Source: an uncultured Collinsella sp.
GTDB lineage: Bacteria; Actinomycetota; Coriobacteriia; Coriobacteriales; Coriobacteriaceae
DNA: 27,649 nt
Direction of reading: 5' to 3'
Assembly: GCA_900542555.1 (NCBI GenBank)
Contig: UQNU01000030.1
Span: forward strand, 1 to 27,649
Position 1 is the stretch's first letter. Every line of letters begins with the position of its first letter. Below, one piece after another: positions 9,653-17,638 of the stretch. Made by a program: the position numbers and the translations under genes. The notes under the pieces were generated by a model, which did no database searches, had not been told where the DNA came from, and worked only from the letters and a program-made list of their open reading frames with translations.

Positions 9653-11305
9653 TCATTTACCCTGGTACATGCTGCCTAAATCCACTACCCCTTCTACCGC
9701 GCCGACCATCTCGTCATCGTGAGAGACAACGATGATCAGCTGGCTTTGCTTGTTGCGCTTAACATAGGCCGCAAGCTCGGCGCGGCTTACAGCGTCTAAC
9801 CCAGTCGTGGGCTCGTCGAGTACCAAAACTGACGACTTGCGTGAAATCGCCGACCATAAGTACACTCGGCGCAGCTCACCGCCCGAAAGCGCGGAGCAAC
9901 GTTTCCCGAGCAACTCCTTCACGCTGTTTTCCAGCGAAAGTAGGCCATCTACACCCCGGTGATAGGAAGAAAAGGGCGTGTCGAAATACTCTAACAGCTC
10001 TTTCACCGTTTCGTCCGGCGCGAAGCACGACTGTGGGCAGCACGATATCTCTCTCGCACGTATGTAATCCAAGTCGCATTCTTCGATTGGCACGCCGTTG
10101 TATTTTACTTTGCCTTTCGATGAGTATAGCCCGAGCATCAAGTAAAGAAGTGACGTCTTGCCTCTTCCGTTTTCCCCAACTATGCAATATGTACCAGGAC
10201 CGGAAAACTTGAAAGAAAACCCGCCGAGGACCTCTCGGACAGATCCGTCTGGAAGGGCAACCGAGAATTCCAAATCAGATACCGAAATGTCATTTATTTC
10301 ATCGAGTTTAGCTAAATCGGTCCGATTCCACCCCGATCTCTCCTTTTCTCTCGTCGCGATAGCCGTCCTATCCCATGATGCTTTGGCATCTTGATAGGAT
10401 TTGAACAATGACATCATACTTTTCAAAGTCTTAAAGAGAACCGCGAAGTATGTACCGATGATAGTGTACTCGCCTATTGACATAGTTCCATTAATGATTC
10501 GTACTCCGGAAACAACAAGTATCACCGCTTGAAACAACGCTGCGAAAAGACCATCGAGCGATGTCAGAGAATATGATAGCTTTCCGGAGCGCAAAACTTT
10601 GGGAAAATAGCTCTTAAACCCAGCGTCGAGCGCTTGTTCGCTCTTGCCGTACGAAGATGACAGTTGAATGTTGAGAATCTGATTAAGCTGCGATGCAATT
10701 GCGGCGTAAAAGGCGCTGTCCGCCTCTTTCTTCTCATACGTGACCCTATACAAAAGTTTCCTCAACCCAGTAATTACACAGAAATACACGATGAGGAGAA
10801 TGATGGAAAACACCGCGAGAGTTGAATCAATTGACCATATGATAAGCAATACGATGGGAATGGCTACAATGGACAGCGGCGCACTGATAAAATTCGCCAA
10901 AACGAAGGATGAGACCACGCTGGAGTCGGAAATAATCCGTTGCGTTGTATAGGCTGGATCGATGGTCCGACTCACCAAGTAATCGTCTCTTTCAAAACGC
11001 AAGACGGCCTCCCTGAGAAGATCAAAGGAAAGTCTCGTGGTTATGCGAATGGAAAGTGTTCCTGCAAAATAAGTAAAGAGGGTGGAGAAAACTCCTATTG
11101 ACGCAACCAGGAGCGCGAAGAGTACGGCGTCTCTTTCGCTGCGGTTACCGAGAAGAAAATCTAAGAATTTCCCGTTCACGTATGGCATGGCATAGGAGAG
11201 AGCGGTTCCAATCACCGTGATAGCAATGAAGACGAAAGCCCCTTTTGCTCTGATGAACCTCGAGAGAACACATCGAATCAAGGAAGGCCCCAATCTACCC
11301 GCCAC
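9653..11305 (-). CDS. ABC exporter, fused membrane and ATPase domains
   Basis: This is a half-transporter of 550 residues. An N-terminal six-helix membrane domain (about residues 20-310) is followed by an ATPase with Walker A GENGRGKTS (about 376), signature LSGGELRR (about 470), Walker B VLVLDEP (about 492) and the switch SHDDE. It would work as a homodimer pumping a substrate out using ATP. There is no N-terminal C39 peptidase, so leader removal would need another protease. It sits opposite the peptide cassette in the same low-GC island, which makes the modified peptides likely cargo. The start is GTG, limited by an in-frame TGA three codons upstream, and no clear Shine-Dalgarno sequence is visible. 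A later start or weak translation is possible. Confidence 0.88.
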   Translation of the reverse strand: MAGRLGPSLIRCVLSRFIRAKGAFVFIAITVIGTALSYAMPYVNGKFLDFLLGNRSERDAVLFALLVASIGVFSTLFTYFAGTLSIRITTRLSFDLLREAVLRFERDDYLVSRTIDPAYTTQRIISDSSVVSSFVLANFISAPLSIVAIPIVLLIIWSIDSTLAVFSIILLIVYFCVITGLRKLLYRVTYEKKEADSAFYAAIASQLNQILNIQLSSSYGKSEQALDAGFKSYFPKVLRSGKLSYSLTSLDGLFAALFQAVILVVSGVRIINGTMSIGEYTIIGTYFAVLFKTLKSMMSLFKSYQDAKASWDRTAIATREKERSGWNRTDLAKLDEINDISVSDLEFSVALPDGSVREVLGGFSFKFSGPGTYCIVGENGRGKTSLLYLMLGLYSSKGKVKYNGVPIEECDLDYIRAREISCCPQSCFAPDETVKELLEYFDTPFSSYHRGVDGLLSLENSVKELLGKRCSALSGGELRRVYLWSAISRKSSVLVLDEPTTGLDAVSRAELAAYVKRNKQSQLIIVVSHDDEMVGAVEGVVDLGSMYQGK

Positions 11306-11620
11306 AAAACATCAATCACTGATACCTTACACCTCAACACAACAGGAGCGAAGATTTGCCAATGAGACTGCTTTAAGATTGCCTTGGGCCAATACGATCT
11401 CAAGCTCTTCCTACAAGAGAGTCGGAATCGGACATCTCCTCCGACGAACCTGGCAATCGGGCGGTTGAAATATCTTTTTCAACCGCCCGATTGCCACAAT
11501 AGATTTGAGCATCCGCCCACAAACGTCCGCGTTTTATACCCATCAAATCCTTTGCCTTTTGTCGTCTAGACTAGAAAAATCGCTCGAAATAACGCAACCG
11601 GCCTGCTCGCTTGAAGAAAC
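11306..11620. other. Spacer upstream of the ABC exporter
   Basis: No gene is supported in these 315 bases. The promoter of the exporter should lie here, but no clear pair of boxes was found. The dominant structure is the perfect 19-bp inverted repeat at 11452-11495, listed separately. Confidence 0.35.
11452..11495. repeat. Perfect 19-bp inverted repeat with 6-nt loop
   Basis: Arms 11452-11470 and 11477-11495 are exactly complementary around TATCTT. The hairpin is far longer than an average terminator stem and has no T tract on either side, so a standard Rho-independent terminator is unlikely. It lies about 150 bp upstream of the exporter start and 125 bp beyond the methyltransferase remnant. 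It may be an mRNA structure, a protein-binding site or an element end. Confidence 0.75.
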
Positions 11621-12350
11621 CTAAGCCCGTAACGTAGATGTGCAAACTTCCGAAACGCCTTGCGCGGCATAGTGCGTATAAACTTCGTCAACCGCCTCAG
11701 AAATATCTGAGTATCGCGCCGGGTCAAAAGCATACGATGTCGCAGCTATACCCTGCACCCATTCGGAACGCGGATTAATTGAATAGCCACACAGCATCAT
11801 CATACATGCATCTAGACCTGATTTCCCAAGTATCCGACGTATTGATGAGAGCATCGCGGGTCGCCCCTGCACCATCGTCGTCACCCCAATTAGCAGTATT
11901 TACCGTTTTTCTCTAAATGCGTATCGCCACCCTTAAGAATACGAAGTGTTTTATCCAGACCCGATTGTCCTCCATCTCAAACGAAGGGATAAGGAATCTC
12001 ATCCGGAATCGGCAGTAACGGAGGATTCACAACGACAAGCGAAAAACATGAGTCATCTCTCAGAGGGGAGTAAAGGCTCCCCTCAAGCACCCTAGTTTCG
12101 TCATCCAAAGAGTTGATGGCAGTGTTTTTCTTACAAAGGTCGACAACAAAAGGGTTGATTTCTACAGATGTTACATCCATGCCACAGTTGGTAAGTATCA
12201 GGCCCTGTATTCTGGGGCCAGAACACAAATCGAGAGCCTTCCGTGCGCTCTGCGGTGTAAGGCGCCAATCTCAGCAAATCTGTCCCACAATACTGCGCTG
12301 AAGAACAAGACGGAACCCCTGAGCCAAACTCCCCTATACCTTATTAAGGC
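11621..12350 (-). pseudogene. Decayed class I SAM-dependent methyltransferase
   Basis: Several frames join into one protein. SARKALDLCSGPRIQGL is the SAM-binding motif I (second glycine replaced by R). VTSVEINPF follows as motif II. VVVNPPLLPIPDEIPYPFV is the NPPL catalytic-type motif, then DGGQSGLDKTLRIL, and then a C-terminal part from ILLIGVTTMVQGRP to the stop at 11621. The frame is broken by a TGA at 11977-11979 where glycine is expected (FV-stop-DGG). A one-base loss at about 11900 follows, in GGTAAATAC where GGTAAAATA restores the frame. A further shift lies at about 12260, before which CGTDLLRLA looks like the N-terminal part. It lies upstream of the exporter on the same strand, so it may once have been a tailoring enzyme of the same cluster. 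Confidence 0.75.
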
Positions 12351-12464
12351 TAAGACAGGCAAGTTCACGCACCCGGCATATTCCAGAATAACATCCTATT
12401 GTTTTAGATGCTCTACAAGCATGAACAGCCGCGAATCGGAAAGATCTTCTAGTTTCGCCCCGAC

Positions 12465-13003
12465 TGACCGCCAAGGGGCAAAATGGCCCCTCCATCCCTG
12501 GGCGACCGGCTCTGGTGCGCCAAGGAGTGTCCCCAAGTGCCGGCAGAAAAGGAACGTCCCTAACTGCCGGCTAGAGGGCACCGAAGAGAATGGCGTAGGT
12601 AGTGGATTCGCCGAGCTTGAGCTCGTCGCCGGGATTGAGCTGGGCGGAACGGCCGGGCTCGACCTGAATGCAAACGCGCGTGGCCCCGTTTACCACCACG
12701 GTTCCGTTGGTGGACGACAAGTCCTCGACGTGCCAGATATTTTGAGCATCGCACCAGATATGGGCATGGCGGGCCGAGACATCGTCGCCGACGTCGGTAA
12801 TATCGCCCTCACCAGTGGCCAGCGCGCCAATCTCAACACCCTGCTCACTCGGCTGAATCCAGCGCGGGGCGCTCACGACAAAACTGTTTTGTACGCGCAG
12901 CAAGGCCAAGGGGTGCGCCGGGGCGGGTTCGCGTTCGCCCGCGGTCATCGACATGCCAAGCGAGCGCGGCGTGGAGGTGCCTCCGCCACAGGTCGCGTGC
13001 GCG
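12465..13003 (-). repeat. Right copy of the FHA-gene 3'-end duplication
   Basis: This is the counterpart of 5729-6260, covering the C-terminal half of the intact FHA gene plus its downstream spacer with paired GTCCC repeats. Here it is joined to the complete gene. The hairpin formed by GCCGGCAG/CTGCCGGC (12539-12546 with 12564-12571) overlaps the stop codon and may help end transcription. The preceding 12351-12464 holds no supported gene. Confidence 0.85.
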
Positions 13004-13509
13004 TAGTCGATGGCATAGTTCACCGAGGACCGCACATCCGCCGAACAGCCGACGGCGACAAACAGCACCAGCACGGCCTCGGCGCGCTCGGCAGGCATGA
13101 GTTCTGCCGCCTGGGACAGGCGATCGAGCGCGTTGCGATAGAGATTCGTGTCCTGGTGGCACTCTTCGAGCGCGCGCACCATCGGTTCACCTGCAGGACC
13201 GCACACCATATTGATCACAGCCGTGGAGTCCATGGGATTTCGCTGACGCAGGGCCAGTTGCGACATAATACGCGCAGCCGAGGTACCGTATTCGGCAAAG
13301 TAGCGATGCTGAAGCGTGCCGACCGGCGCGCGAACGATAAAGCGGGAAACCCAAGAGCGATCGGCGGCTCGGCTCTGCAGGCTGCGGCCGTCGGCGAGCG
13401 GACGGGACGAAAGCACCAAGCCGCACAGCTCGATATGGCTCAGATGCGCCGCGCGCTTAAAGATGTCAAACATGGCCCCGCATGGGGTGAGCTCAACTTG
13501 AGATGCCAT
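12571..13509 (-). CDS. FHA-domain protein, last gene of the kinase operon
   Basis: FHA domains bind phosphothreonine peptides, so this protein probably reads the output of the kinase encoded directly before it. The 312-residue product has an N-terminal half (about 1-200) of no recognised family. A C-terminal FHA domain (about 205-305) has IGALATG, SARHAHIW and VEDLSSTNGTVVVNG with the key Arg, His, Ser and Asn residues. ATG 13509 follows the kinase stop by three bases, and AAGGAGG lies within the end of the kinase gene, so the two are co-transcribed and probably translationally linked. There is no signal peptide or membrane segment. Its C-terminal half is duplicated at 5835-6308, and the divergence between the copies raises the possibility that this half came in with the island. 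Confidence 0.9.
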   Translation of the reverse strand: MASQVELTPCGAMFDIFKRAAHLSHIELCGLVLSSRPLADGRSLQSRAADRSWVSRFIVRAPVGTLQHRYFAEYGTSAARIMSQLALRQRNPMDSTAVINMVCGPAGEPMVRALEECHQDTNLYRNALDRLSQAAELMPAERAEAVLVLFVAVGCSADVRSSVNYAIDYAHATCGGGTSTPRSLGMSMTAGEREPAPAHPLALLRVQNSFVVSAPRWIQPSEQGVEIGALATGEGDITDVGDDVSARHAHIWCDAQNIWHVEDLSSTNGTVVVNGATRVCIQVEPGRSAQLNPGDELKLGESTTYAILFGAL

Positions 13510-13512
13510 GAC

Positions 13513-15357
13513 CTAGGCCTCCTTAGTCGTAGAAATAGAATCGGACGATACTTCGACAGGTCCGCCAAAAGTACGGGCAGCTGCGGCTCCACCGGCAAGC
13601 GGAGTCGCCATCTGGGCTTTTGTGCGTCGCGGTGCCGAAACGGGAAGTTCAAAGGCAAAGCCCATCGCAAGCAAAAACCACGTAAGCGTATAGGTTGCAA
13701 CCAGAGCGGCAACAAGGCCGCCCATCACGGCGCGTTGGGAAAATACGCTACATGCAGCCACAACCAGCACCGGAACCTCGCAGGCAGAAAGCGCAAGCAC
13801 ACCCTGCAGGAAGCCCGAGCGCCGATCGCGCGCAAGCGCCCCCGCGGCAACGCCGGCTATGCCTGGCAGCGCCAACGCCAGTGCGGCAATAATACCCGGT
13901 AGCGACCCAGACCACACGAGCGATCCCAAAGTCGCCGTCACGCGAGCGCCCGACGCCAGCAGCGCGGCCGAAACCACGATCACAGCCCAAACCACGCCAC
14001 AGACGACCGTCGCGCCGACCATCAGCGCGCGACGAACCGCGCGGCCAGACGCATCCATGGGGCACGGCGTGAGCGGCTCGCCGCGGAGCGAACGGCCGAC
14101 ATTTTGCGCATAGTGGTCACAAAACGCTGAGAGCGCCGCCTCGACCGCCGCCGGCTCGGGACGATCTTTTTGATGGCTGGACAGACAGGCCATCACCACG
14201 TCGAACAGCTGGGCATCGACAAACGCCAGCGCATCGCGTAGCTCTTCGGAATCCGGCTCAAGCCCTAGCTGCTGGGCCTGCTCGGCCGCGGCGAGCGCCA
14301 CATCGGGCTCACGACGAAGCAGCTGAGTCAAATCACAACCGGGCGCATGGGCACCAATGGGATAGTCGGGCCGCGTGTCCATCTTGAGACGGTAGGGGCT
14401 CGCGATGTCGCGCGTCTTTTTGCGCGAACCCGAGGTGCCCGAAGTGCTCGGCGCGGCTTCGTATGGCGCGACGCCGGCAATGAGCTCGTAAACCGTGCTT
14501 GCCGCGGCATAGACGTCGATCGCCGGCGACATACGCAAAGCGCGCAGATCGGGAATATCGTCGGTGAGCATCTCGGGCGGGGCATAGGCAACCGTCGCGC
14601 GACGCAGCGTGGCATAGCGCTCGGTAAAGGATGCCTTGCCGCCGGTACCGGCCACGGCCGACGCAGGCTCAAGCGCCAGCGACGAGCCAAAGTCGATCAG
14701 GCACAGGTCAAAGGTGCCCTCGGCAAGCTGCCGGTCAAGCGGTAGACGCGCCGTGCGCACCATAATATTAGCGGGCGAGATATCGCGATGGACAAAGCCC
14801 TCACCCACCAGGCTCATACGGCAGAGCAGATCGAACAGGTCGCGACCCAGACGCGCCGCCACAAGCGGCGACAGGCGTCCGGCATCGTCCACGGCGAGTC
14901 GCGAACGCAAGCGGGCAAGCGTCTCGCCCTCGACCCATTCCATGACAATTGCAGGCACACCGTCGACCTCGCCCCAGCCATAGAGGCGGGGAAAGCCCTT
15001 AAGGCCCGAAAGGGCGCGATGGCATTCGTATTCCTCGCGAAACGCCGCTTTGAACTTGGCGACCAGCGCCTCGTGAGCGGCATCGTCGTCAAACTCATCG
15101 CGCGTCGGCAAGATGAGCTGCTTGAGTGCCACGGCCTCGCCTTGGGCGTTGACGGCACGCGTCACGCGGCCGATACCGCCACGGCGCATGGTGGCATCGT
15201 CGGCAAACAGCATCGTAAAACGACGCAGATAGGCAGGCAGTTCGTCCTGACCGAGCGCAATGGCCGGCTCAAACCCGTCGACACGCGCCAGGCGCAGGCC
15301 GACCATGGGATCGCGACCGAGCGATTGTGGTGTGGTGGATGCAAGATCGGTCATCAT
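13513..15357 (-). CDS. Membrane Ser/Thr protein kinase
   Basis: This is a 614-residue kinase with a cytosolic catalytic domain (about residues 50-400). It shows the glycine loop RRGGIGRV, VALKQ with the ATP-binding K79, the catalytic HRDISPANIM (H190, D192) and the DFG at D222. In the catalytic loop serine replaces the usual lysine (HRDIS instead of HRDIK), a variant seen in some bacterial kinases. After about residue 425 come four hydrophobic helices and a short cytosolic tail. There is no external PASTA-type sensor domain. ATG 15357 overlaps the upstream stop (ATGA), showing translational coupling. Its partners are likely the membrane-anchored protein before it and the FHA protein after it. 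Substrates are unknown. Confidence 0.9.
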   Translation of the reverse strand: MMTDLASTTPQSLGRDPMVGLRLARVDGFEPAIALGQDELPAYLRRFTMLFADDATMRRGGIGRVTRAVNAQGEAVALKQLILPTRDEFDDDAAHEALVAKFKAAFREEYECHRALSGLKGFPRLYGWGEVDGVPAIVMEWVEGETLARLRSRLAVDDAGRLSPLVAARLGRDLFDLLCRMSLVGEGFVHRDISPANIMVRTARLPLDRQLAEGTFDLCLIDFGSSLALEPASAVAGTGGKASFTERYATLRRATVAYAPPEMLTDDIPDLRALRMSPAIDVYAAASTVYELIAGVAPYEAAPSTSGTSGSRKKTRDIASPYRLKMDTRPDYPIGAHAPGCDLTQLLRREPDVALAAAEQAQQLGLEPDSEELRDALAFVDAQLFDVVMACLSSHQKDRPEPAAVEAALSAFCDHYAQNVGRSLRGEPLTPCPMDASGRAVRRALMVGATVVCGVVWAVIVVSAALLASGARVTATLGSLVWSGSLPGIIAALALALPGIAGVAAGALARDRRSGFLQGVLALSACEVPVLVVAACSVFSQRAVMGGLVAALVATYTLTWFLLAMGFAFELPVSAPRRTKAQMATPLAGGAAAARTFGGPVEVSSDSISTTKEA

Positions 15358-16238
15358 AGGGCAAGCGCCGCCACGTTATTGTTGAAGTTACCGAGCGCGA
15401 CGTCATCATCGCCGTAATGGCCGACCCATTGACATAGGTTGGTGTAACAGCCCCACAGATTGGCATACTGCTGATACCACTTTGACCGGGGCGAGAATGT
15501 CTGACGACCGAACTCAGCTCGAATAACAAACATCTCCCCGACCAGGTTGTCGCACGGTCTGGGATCTCCCGTAGAGTTATAGGTCGAGACCACGTCATTG
15601 GCACGAGAAACATAGCCGTCGAGCATGTTGTACTTGGTCACAAGCCAACTGTGAATGCTCTCTTCTTCAGCAGCGGAAAGGCCACCGGAGTTTGCATCGT
15701 TGTCAGTGTTGCCGCCCGTCGAGCCGCCGTTTCCAGACCCTCCGGTAGAGGAACCCGACCCAGAGCCGCCGCCCGAACTCGATGAATCCGAGCTACCGGG
15801 CTTGCCTGTCTGCTGGGCGTCCTGCCCCTTCTGCTGCTCGACCTTATTCACCGTTGCCGCCACGCTATTGTTGGACAACCGATCGATGATCTTGGTGTTG
15901 GTGAGCACGATGGTTTTGCCATTGGCAAGCGTGACTTCGTTGTCCGGGACCTCGGCGCCGTCCGCATCGTCGGTGCCAAACACAATATGCCCGACCACAC
16001 TTGCCCAAGCATATCCAGTCGTGGTGCCCAGATCACTTTTGACCTCATGCCCCACGCGCGGTTCGCGTGCGGCATGCGCCTGCATCATGAGCGGCACGGT
16101 CATGCCATAGGCAGAAACGCCAGCTATGACCAGCACCAGCGAGCACGACAGCAGCACGTACGCCCGCGGCGCCAAGCCCAGTCGGCGTCGCATGCGCACC
16201 GCGGCGCCGCGCTTTGTCTGAGTGCCACCGGGCCGCAT
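15354..16238 (-). CDS. Membrane-anchored Ser/Gly-rich extracytoplasmic protein
   Basis: The 294-residue product starts at ATG 16238, chosen because GGAGGAG lies just upstream. A longer in-frame start at 16331 has no such signal and would run through a hairpin. A basic N-terminus (MRRRLGLAPR) precedes one membrane helix (about 26-50). The rest should lie outside the membrane: a domain of about 90 residues, a Ser/Gly-rich linker (about 145-188) and a C-terminal domain with three cysteines (PCDNL, WGCYTNLCQW) and several tryptophans. It resembles no family I know. As first gene of the kinase operon, with its stop overlapping the kinase start, it may be the external sensor that the kinase itself lacks. 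Confidence 0.75.
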   Translation of the reverse strand: MRPGGTQTKRGAAVRMRRRLGLAPRAYVLLSCSLVLVIAGVSAYGMTVPLMMQAHAAREPRVGHEVKSDLGTTTGYAWASVVGHIVFGTDDADGAEVPDNEVTLANGKTIVLTNTKIIDRLSNNSVAATVNKVEQQKGQDAQQTGKPGSSDSSSSGGGSGSGSSTGGSGNGGSTGGNTDNDANSGGLSAAEEESIHSWLVTKYNMLDGYVSRANDVVSTYNSTGDPRPCDNLVGEMFVIRAEFGRQTFSPRSKWYQQYANLWGCYTNLCQWVGHYGDDDVALGNFNNNVAALAL

Positions 16239-16251
16239 GCGTTCTCCTCCA

Positions 16252-16278
16252 AGAAAAACACGCCGCTCAGAAGCGGCG
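16252..16278 (-). terminator. Terminator-like hairpin in the leader of the kinase operon
   Basis: A 7-bp stem (16261-16267 with 16272-16278) with a four-base loop is followed on the minus strand by TGTTTTTC, only a few bases before the ribosome binding site of the 15354-16238 gene. It may end the recR transcript, or act as an attenuator for the operon below. Confidence 0.6.
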
Positions 16279-16300
16279 CATTCATTCAAATCCATATTTG

Positions 16301-16309
16301 AGTGTATCA
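16301..16309 (-). promoter_or_regulatory. Possible extended -10 promoter of the kinase operon
   Basis: On the minus strand TGATACACT is a TGn-TACACT extended -10 box. The predicted start would be near 16294, upstream of the terminator-like hairpin. A palindrome GTTGCGCAAC (16323-16332) lies near the -35 position, and TTTGTTGCACAACAAA (16393-16408) lies further up; both are possible regulator sites. Confidence 0.4.
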
Positions 16310-16483
16310 GCGAACACAAAAGGTTGCGCAACGAATGGGCAAATTAAGGATGCGAGCGGAAGCATCCATGCGATAAGCGGATACGAAGCATCTTTGTTGC
16401 ACAACAAACTCACGGTCGCACGGGGAAATTATGACTACCCCGTGCGTCGCAAGGAAAACATACGGCAGGAGCAGGCTCGCCAC

Positions 16484-17080
16484 CTAAATCGCGCGACGGG
16501 CCTCGATGGCGCGGCCAAGCGTAAGCTCGTCGGCATACTCCAAGTCGCCGCCCACGGGAAGGCCGCTTGCCAGACGCGACACCTCGACGCCCAACGGCTT
16601 GATGGTACGGGCCAGATAGCTCGCCGTGGTCTCGCCCTCGATGTTGGGGTTGGTGGCGATGATGACCTCATGGATATCCTCGTGGCCCAGACGCGCCAGC
16701 AGCTCACGGATGTGCAGCTGCTCAGGGCCAATCTTGTCCATGGGGCTGATCACGCCGCCCAGCACATGGTACAGGCCGTGGTAGCTGCCCGTGCGCTCGA
16801 TCGCCTGGACGTCGCGCGGCTCGCCCACCACGCAAATACGAGTGGTATCGCGCATCGGGTCCTGGCAGATGGAGCACTCGTCGGCCGTGGCGTAGTTAAA
16901 GCAACGGCTGCAAAAGTGGACCTCCTGCTTGACCTCCAGGATGGCCTCGGCCAGGCGGCGGGCCTCCTCGGCATCGGCCTCGAGCAGGTAATAGGCGATG
17001 CGCTGGGCCGACTTGGGACCAATGCCCGGCAGACGACCCAGTTCATCGAGCAGTTTTTGCAGACTGTGATTCGCACTCAT
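16484..17080 (-). CDS. recR: Recombination protein RecR
   Basis: RecR works with RecO (and RecF) to load RecA at single-stranded gaps during recombinational repair. The 198-residue product has the normal length. It has an N-terminal helix-hairpin-helix (LGRLPGIGPKSAQRIAYYLL), a zinc finger with C57, C60, C69 and C72, a Toprim domain (ICVVGEPRDV onward) and the conserved C-terminal GVEVSRLASGLPVGGDLE. It lies 13 bp after ybaB, the classic ybaB-recR pair, and is presumably expressed from the promoter ahead of ybaB. The ribosome binding site is poor, which suggests coupling to ybaB. Confidence 0.97.
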   Translation of the reverse strand: MSANHSLQKLLDELGRLPGIGPKSAQRIAYYLLEADAEEARRLAEAILEVKQEVHFCSRCFNYATADECSICQDPMRDTTRICVVGEPRDVQAIERTGSYHGLYHVLGGVISPMDKIGPEQLHIRELLARLGHEDIHEVIIATNPNIEGETTASYLARTIKPLGVEVSRLASGLPVGGDLEYADELTLGRAIEARRAI

Positions 17081-17093
17081 ATATATGCGTGTC

Positions 17094-17414
17094 TTAGAAC
17101 GGCATGCCCGGAATGTTGAGGCCGCCGGTGATGGCGCCCATCTGCTTATTGGCGAGCTCGTTGACGCCGCGGACGGCCTCGTTGACGGCAGCCATGATCA
17201 TGTCCTGCAGCATATCGACGTCCTCGGGATCAAGCGCATCGGGATCGATGGTGAGGCTGACGAGCTCCATCTCGCCGTTAACGGTCACCTTGACCATGCC
17301 GCCGCCGGCAGAAGCGTCGACGGTCTGGGACTTGAGGTTCTCCTGCGCGGCGGCAAGCTGCTCCTGCATCTTGCGAGCCTGCTTCATCATCTGCTGCATG
17401 TTCATACCGGCCAT
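17094..17414 (-). CDS. ybaB: YbaB/EbfC family nucleoid-associated protein
   Basis: This is a small DNA-binding protein of 106 residues, usual for the family, thought to bind DNA as a dimer and linked to recombination through its neighbour recR. Recognised by the Met/Gln-rich start (MNMQQMMKQARKMQEQLAAA), the central GGGMVKVTVNGEMELVSLTIDP and the C-terminal MGAITGGLNIPGMPF. The start ATG has AAGGAG upstream. It is the first gene of a pair with recR. Confidence 0.95.
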   Translation of the reverse strand: MAGMNMQQMMKQARKMQEQLAAAQENLKSQTVDASAGGGMVKVTVNGEMELVSLTIDPDALDPEDVDMLQDMIMAAVNEAVRGVNELANKQMGAITGGLNIPGMPF

Positions 17415-17489
17415 GATGGCTCCTTTACGTGCGGCCGCGCGACAAGCTGCAAGGGCAGCCGGAGCACGGCGGGACTTTCAAACTTAAAA

Positions 17490-17498
17490 ATCGTACCA
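17490..17498 (-). promoter_or_regulatory. Possible extended -10 promoter of ybaB-recR
   Basis: TGGTACGAT on the minus strand is an extended -10 element about 75 bases before the ybaB start, followed by TTTTTAAG. There is no clear -35. A separate promoter makes sense because a two-gene insertion separates ybaB from dnaX. Confidence 0.45.
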
Positions 17499-17638
17499 CG
17501 GCGCGGGGCAAGCAAGCGGGGCGGACACACTACCTCAGTCGATATACATGTCCTGGAGCGTGATGCGCCCCCAAGATTATGCAAGGTCGAATTAAAAGCC
17601 CCTAAAGAGCTAAGAGTCCCAAGTCCGGCGAGTGGCCC

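Noticed and set aside
11398..11435. Minus-strand 11-codon leader frame (MSDSDSLVGRA) before the exporter
   Set aside because: The GGAGGAG touches the ATG, the frame is very short and nothing else supports it.
12421..13902. 493-codon plus-strand frame over the FHA gene and the kinase tail
   Set aside because: Antisense shadow; the minus-strand FHA and kinase motifs are clear.
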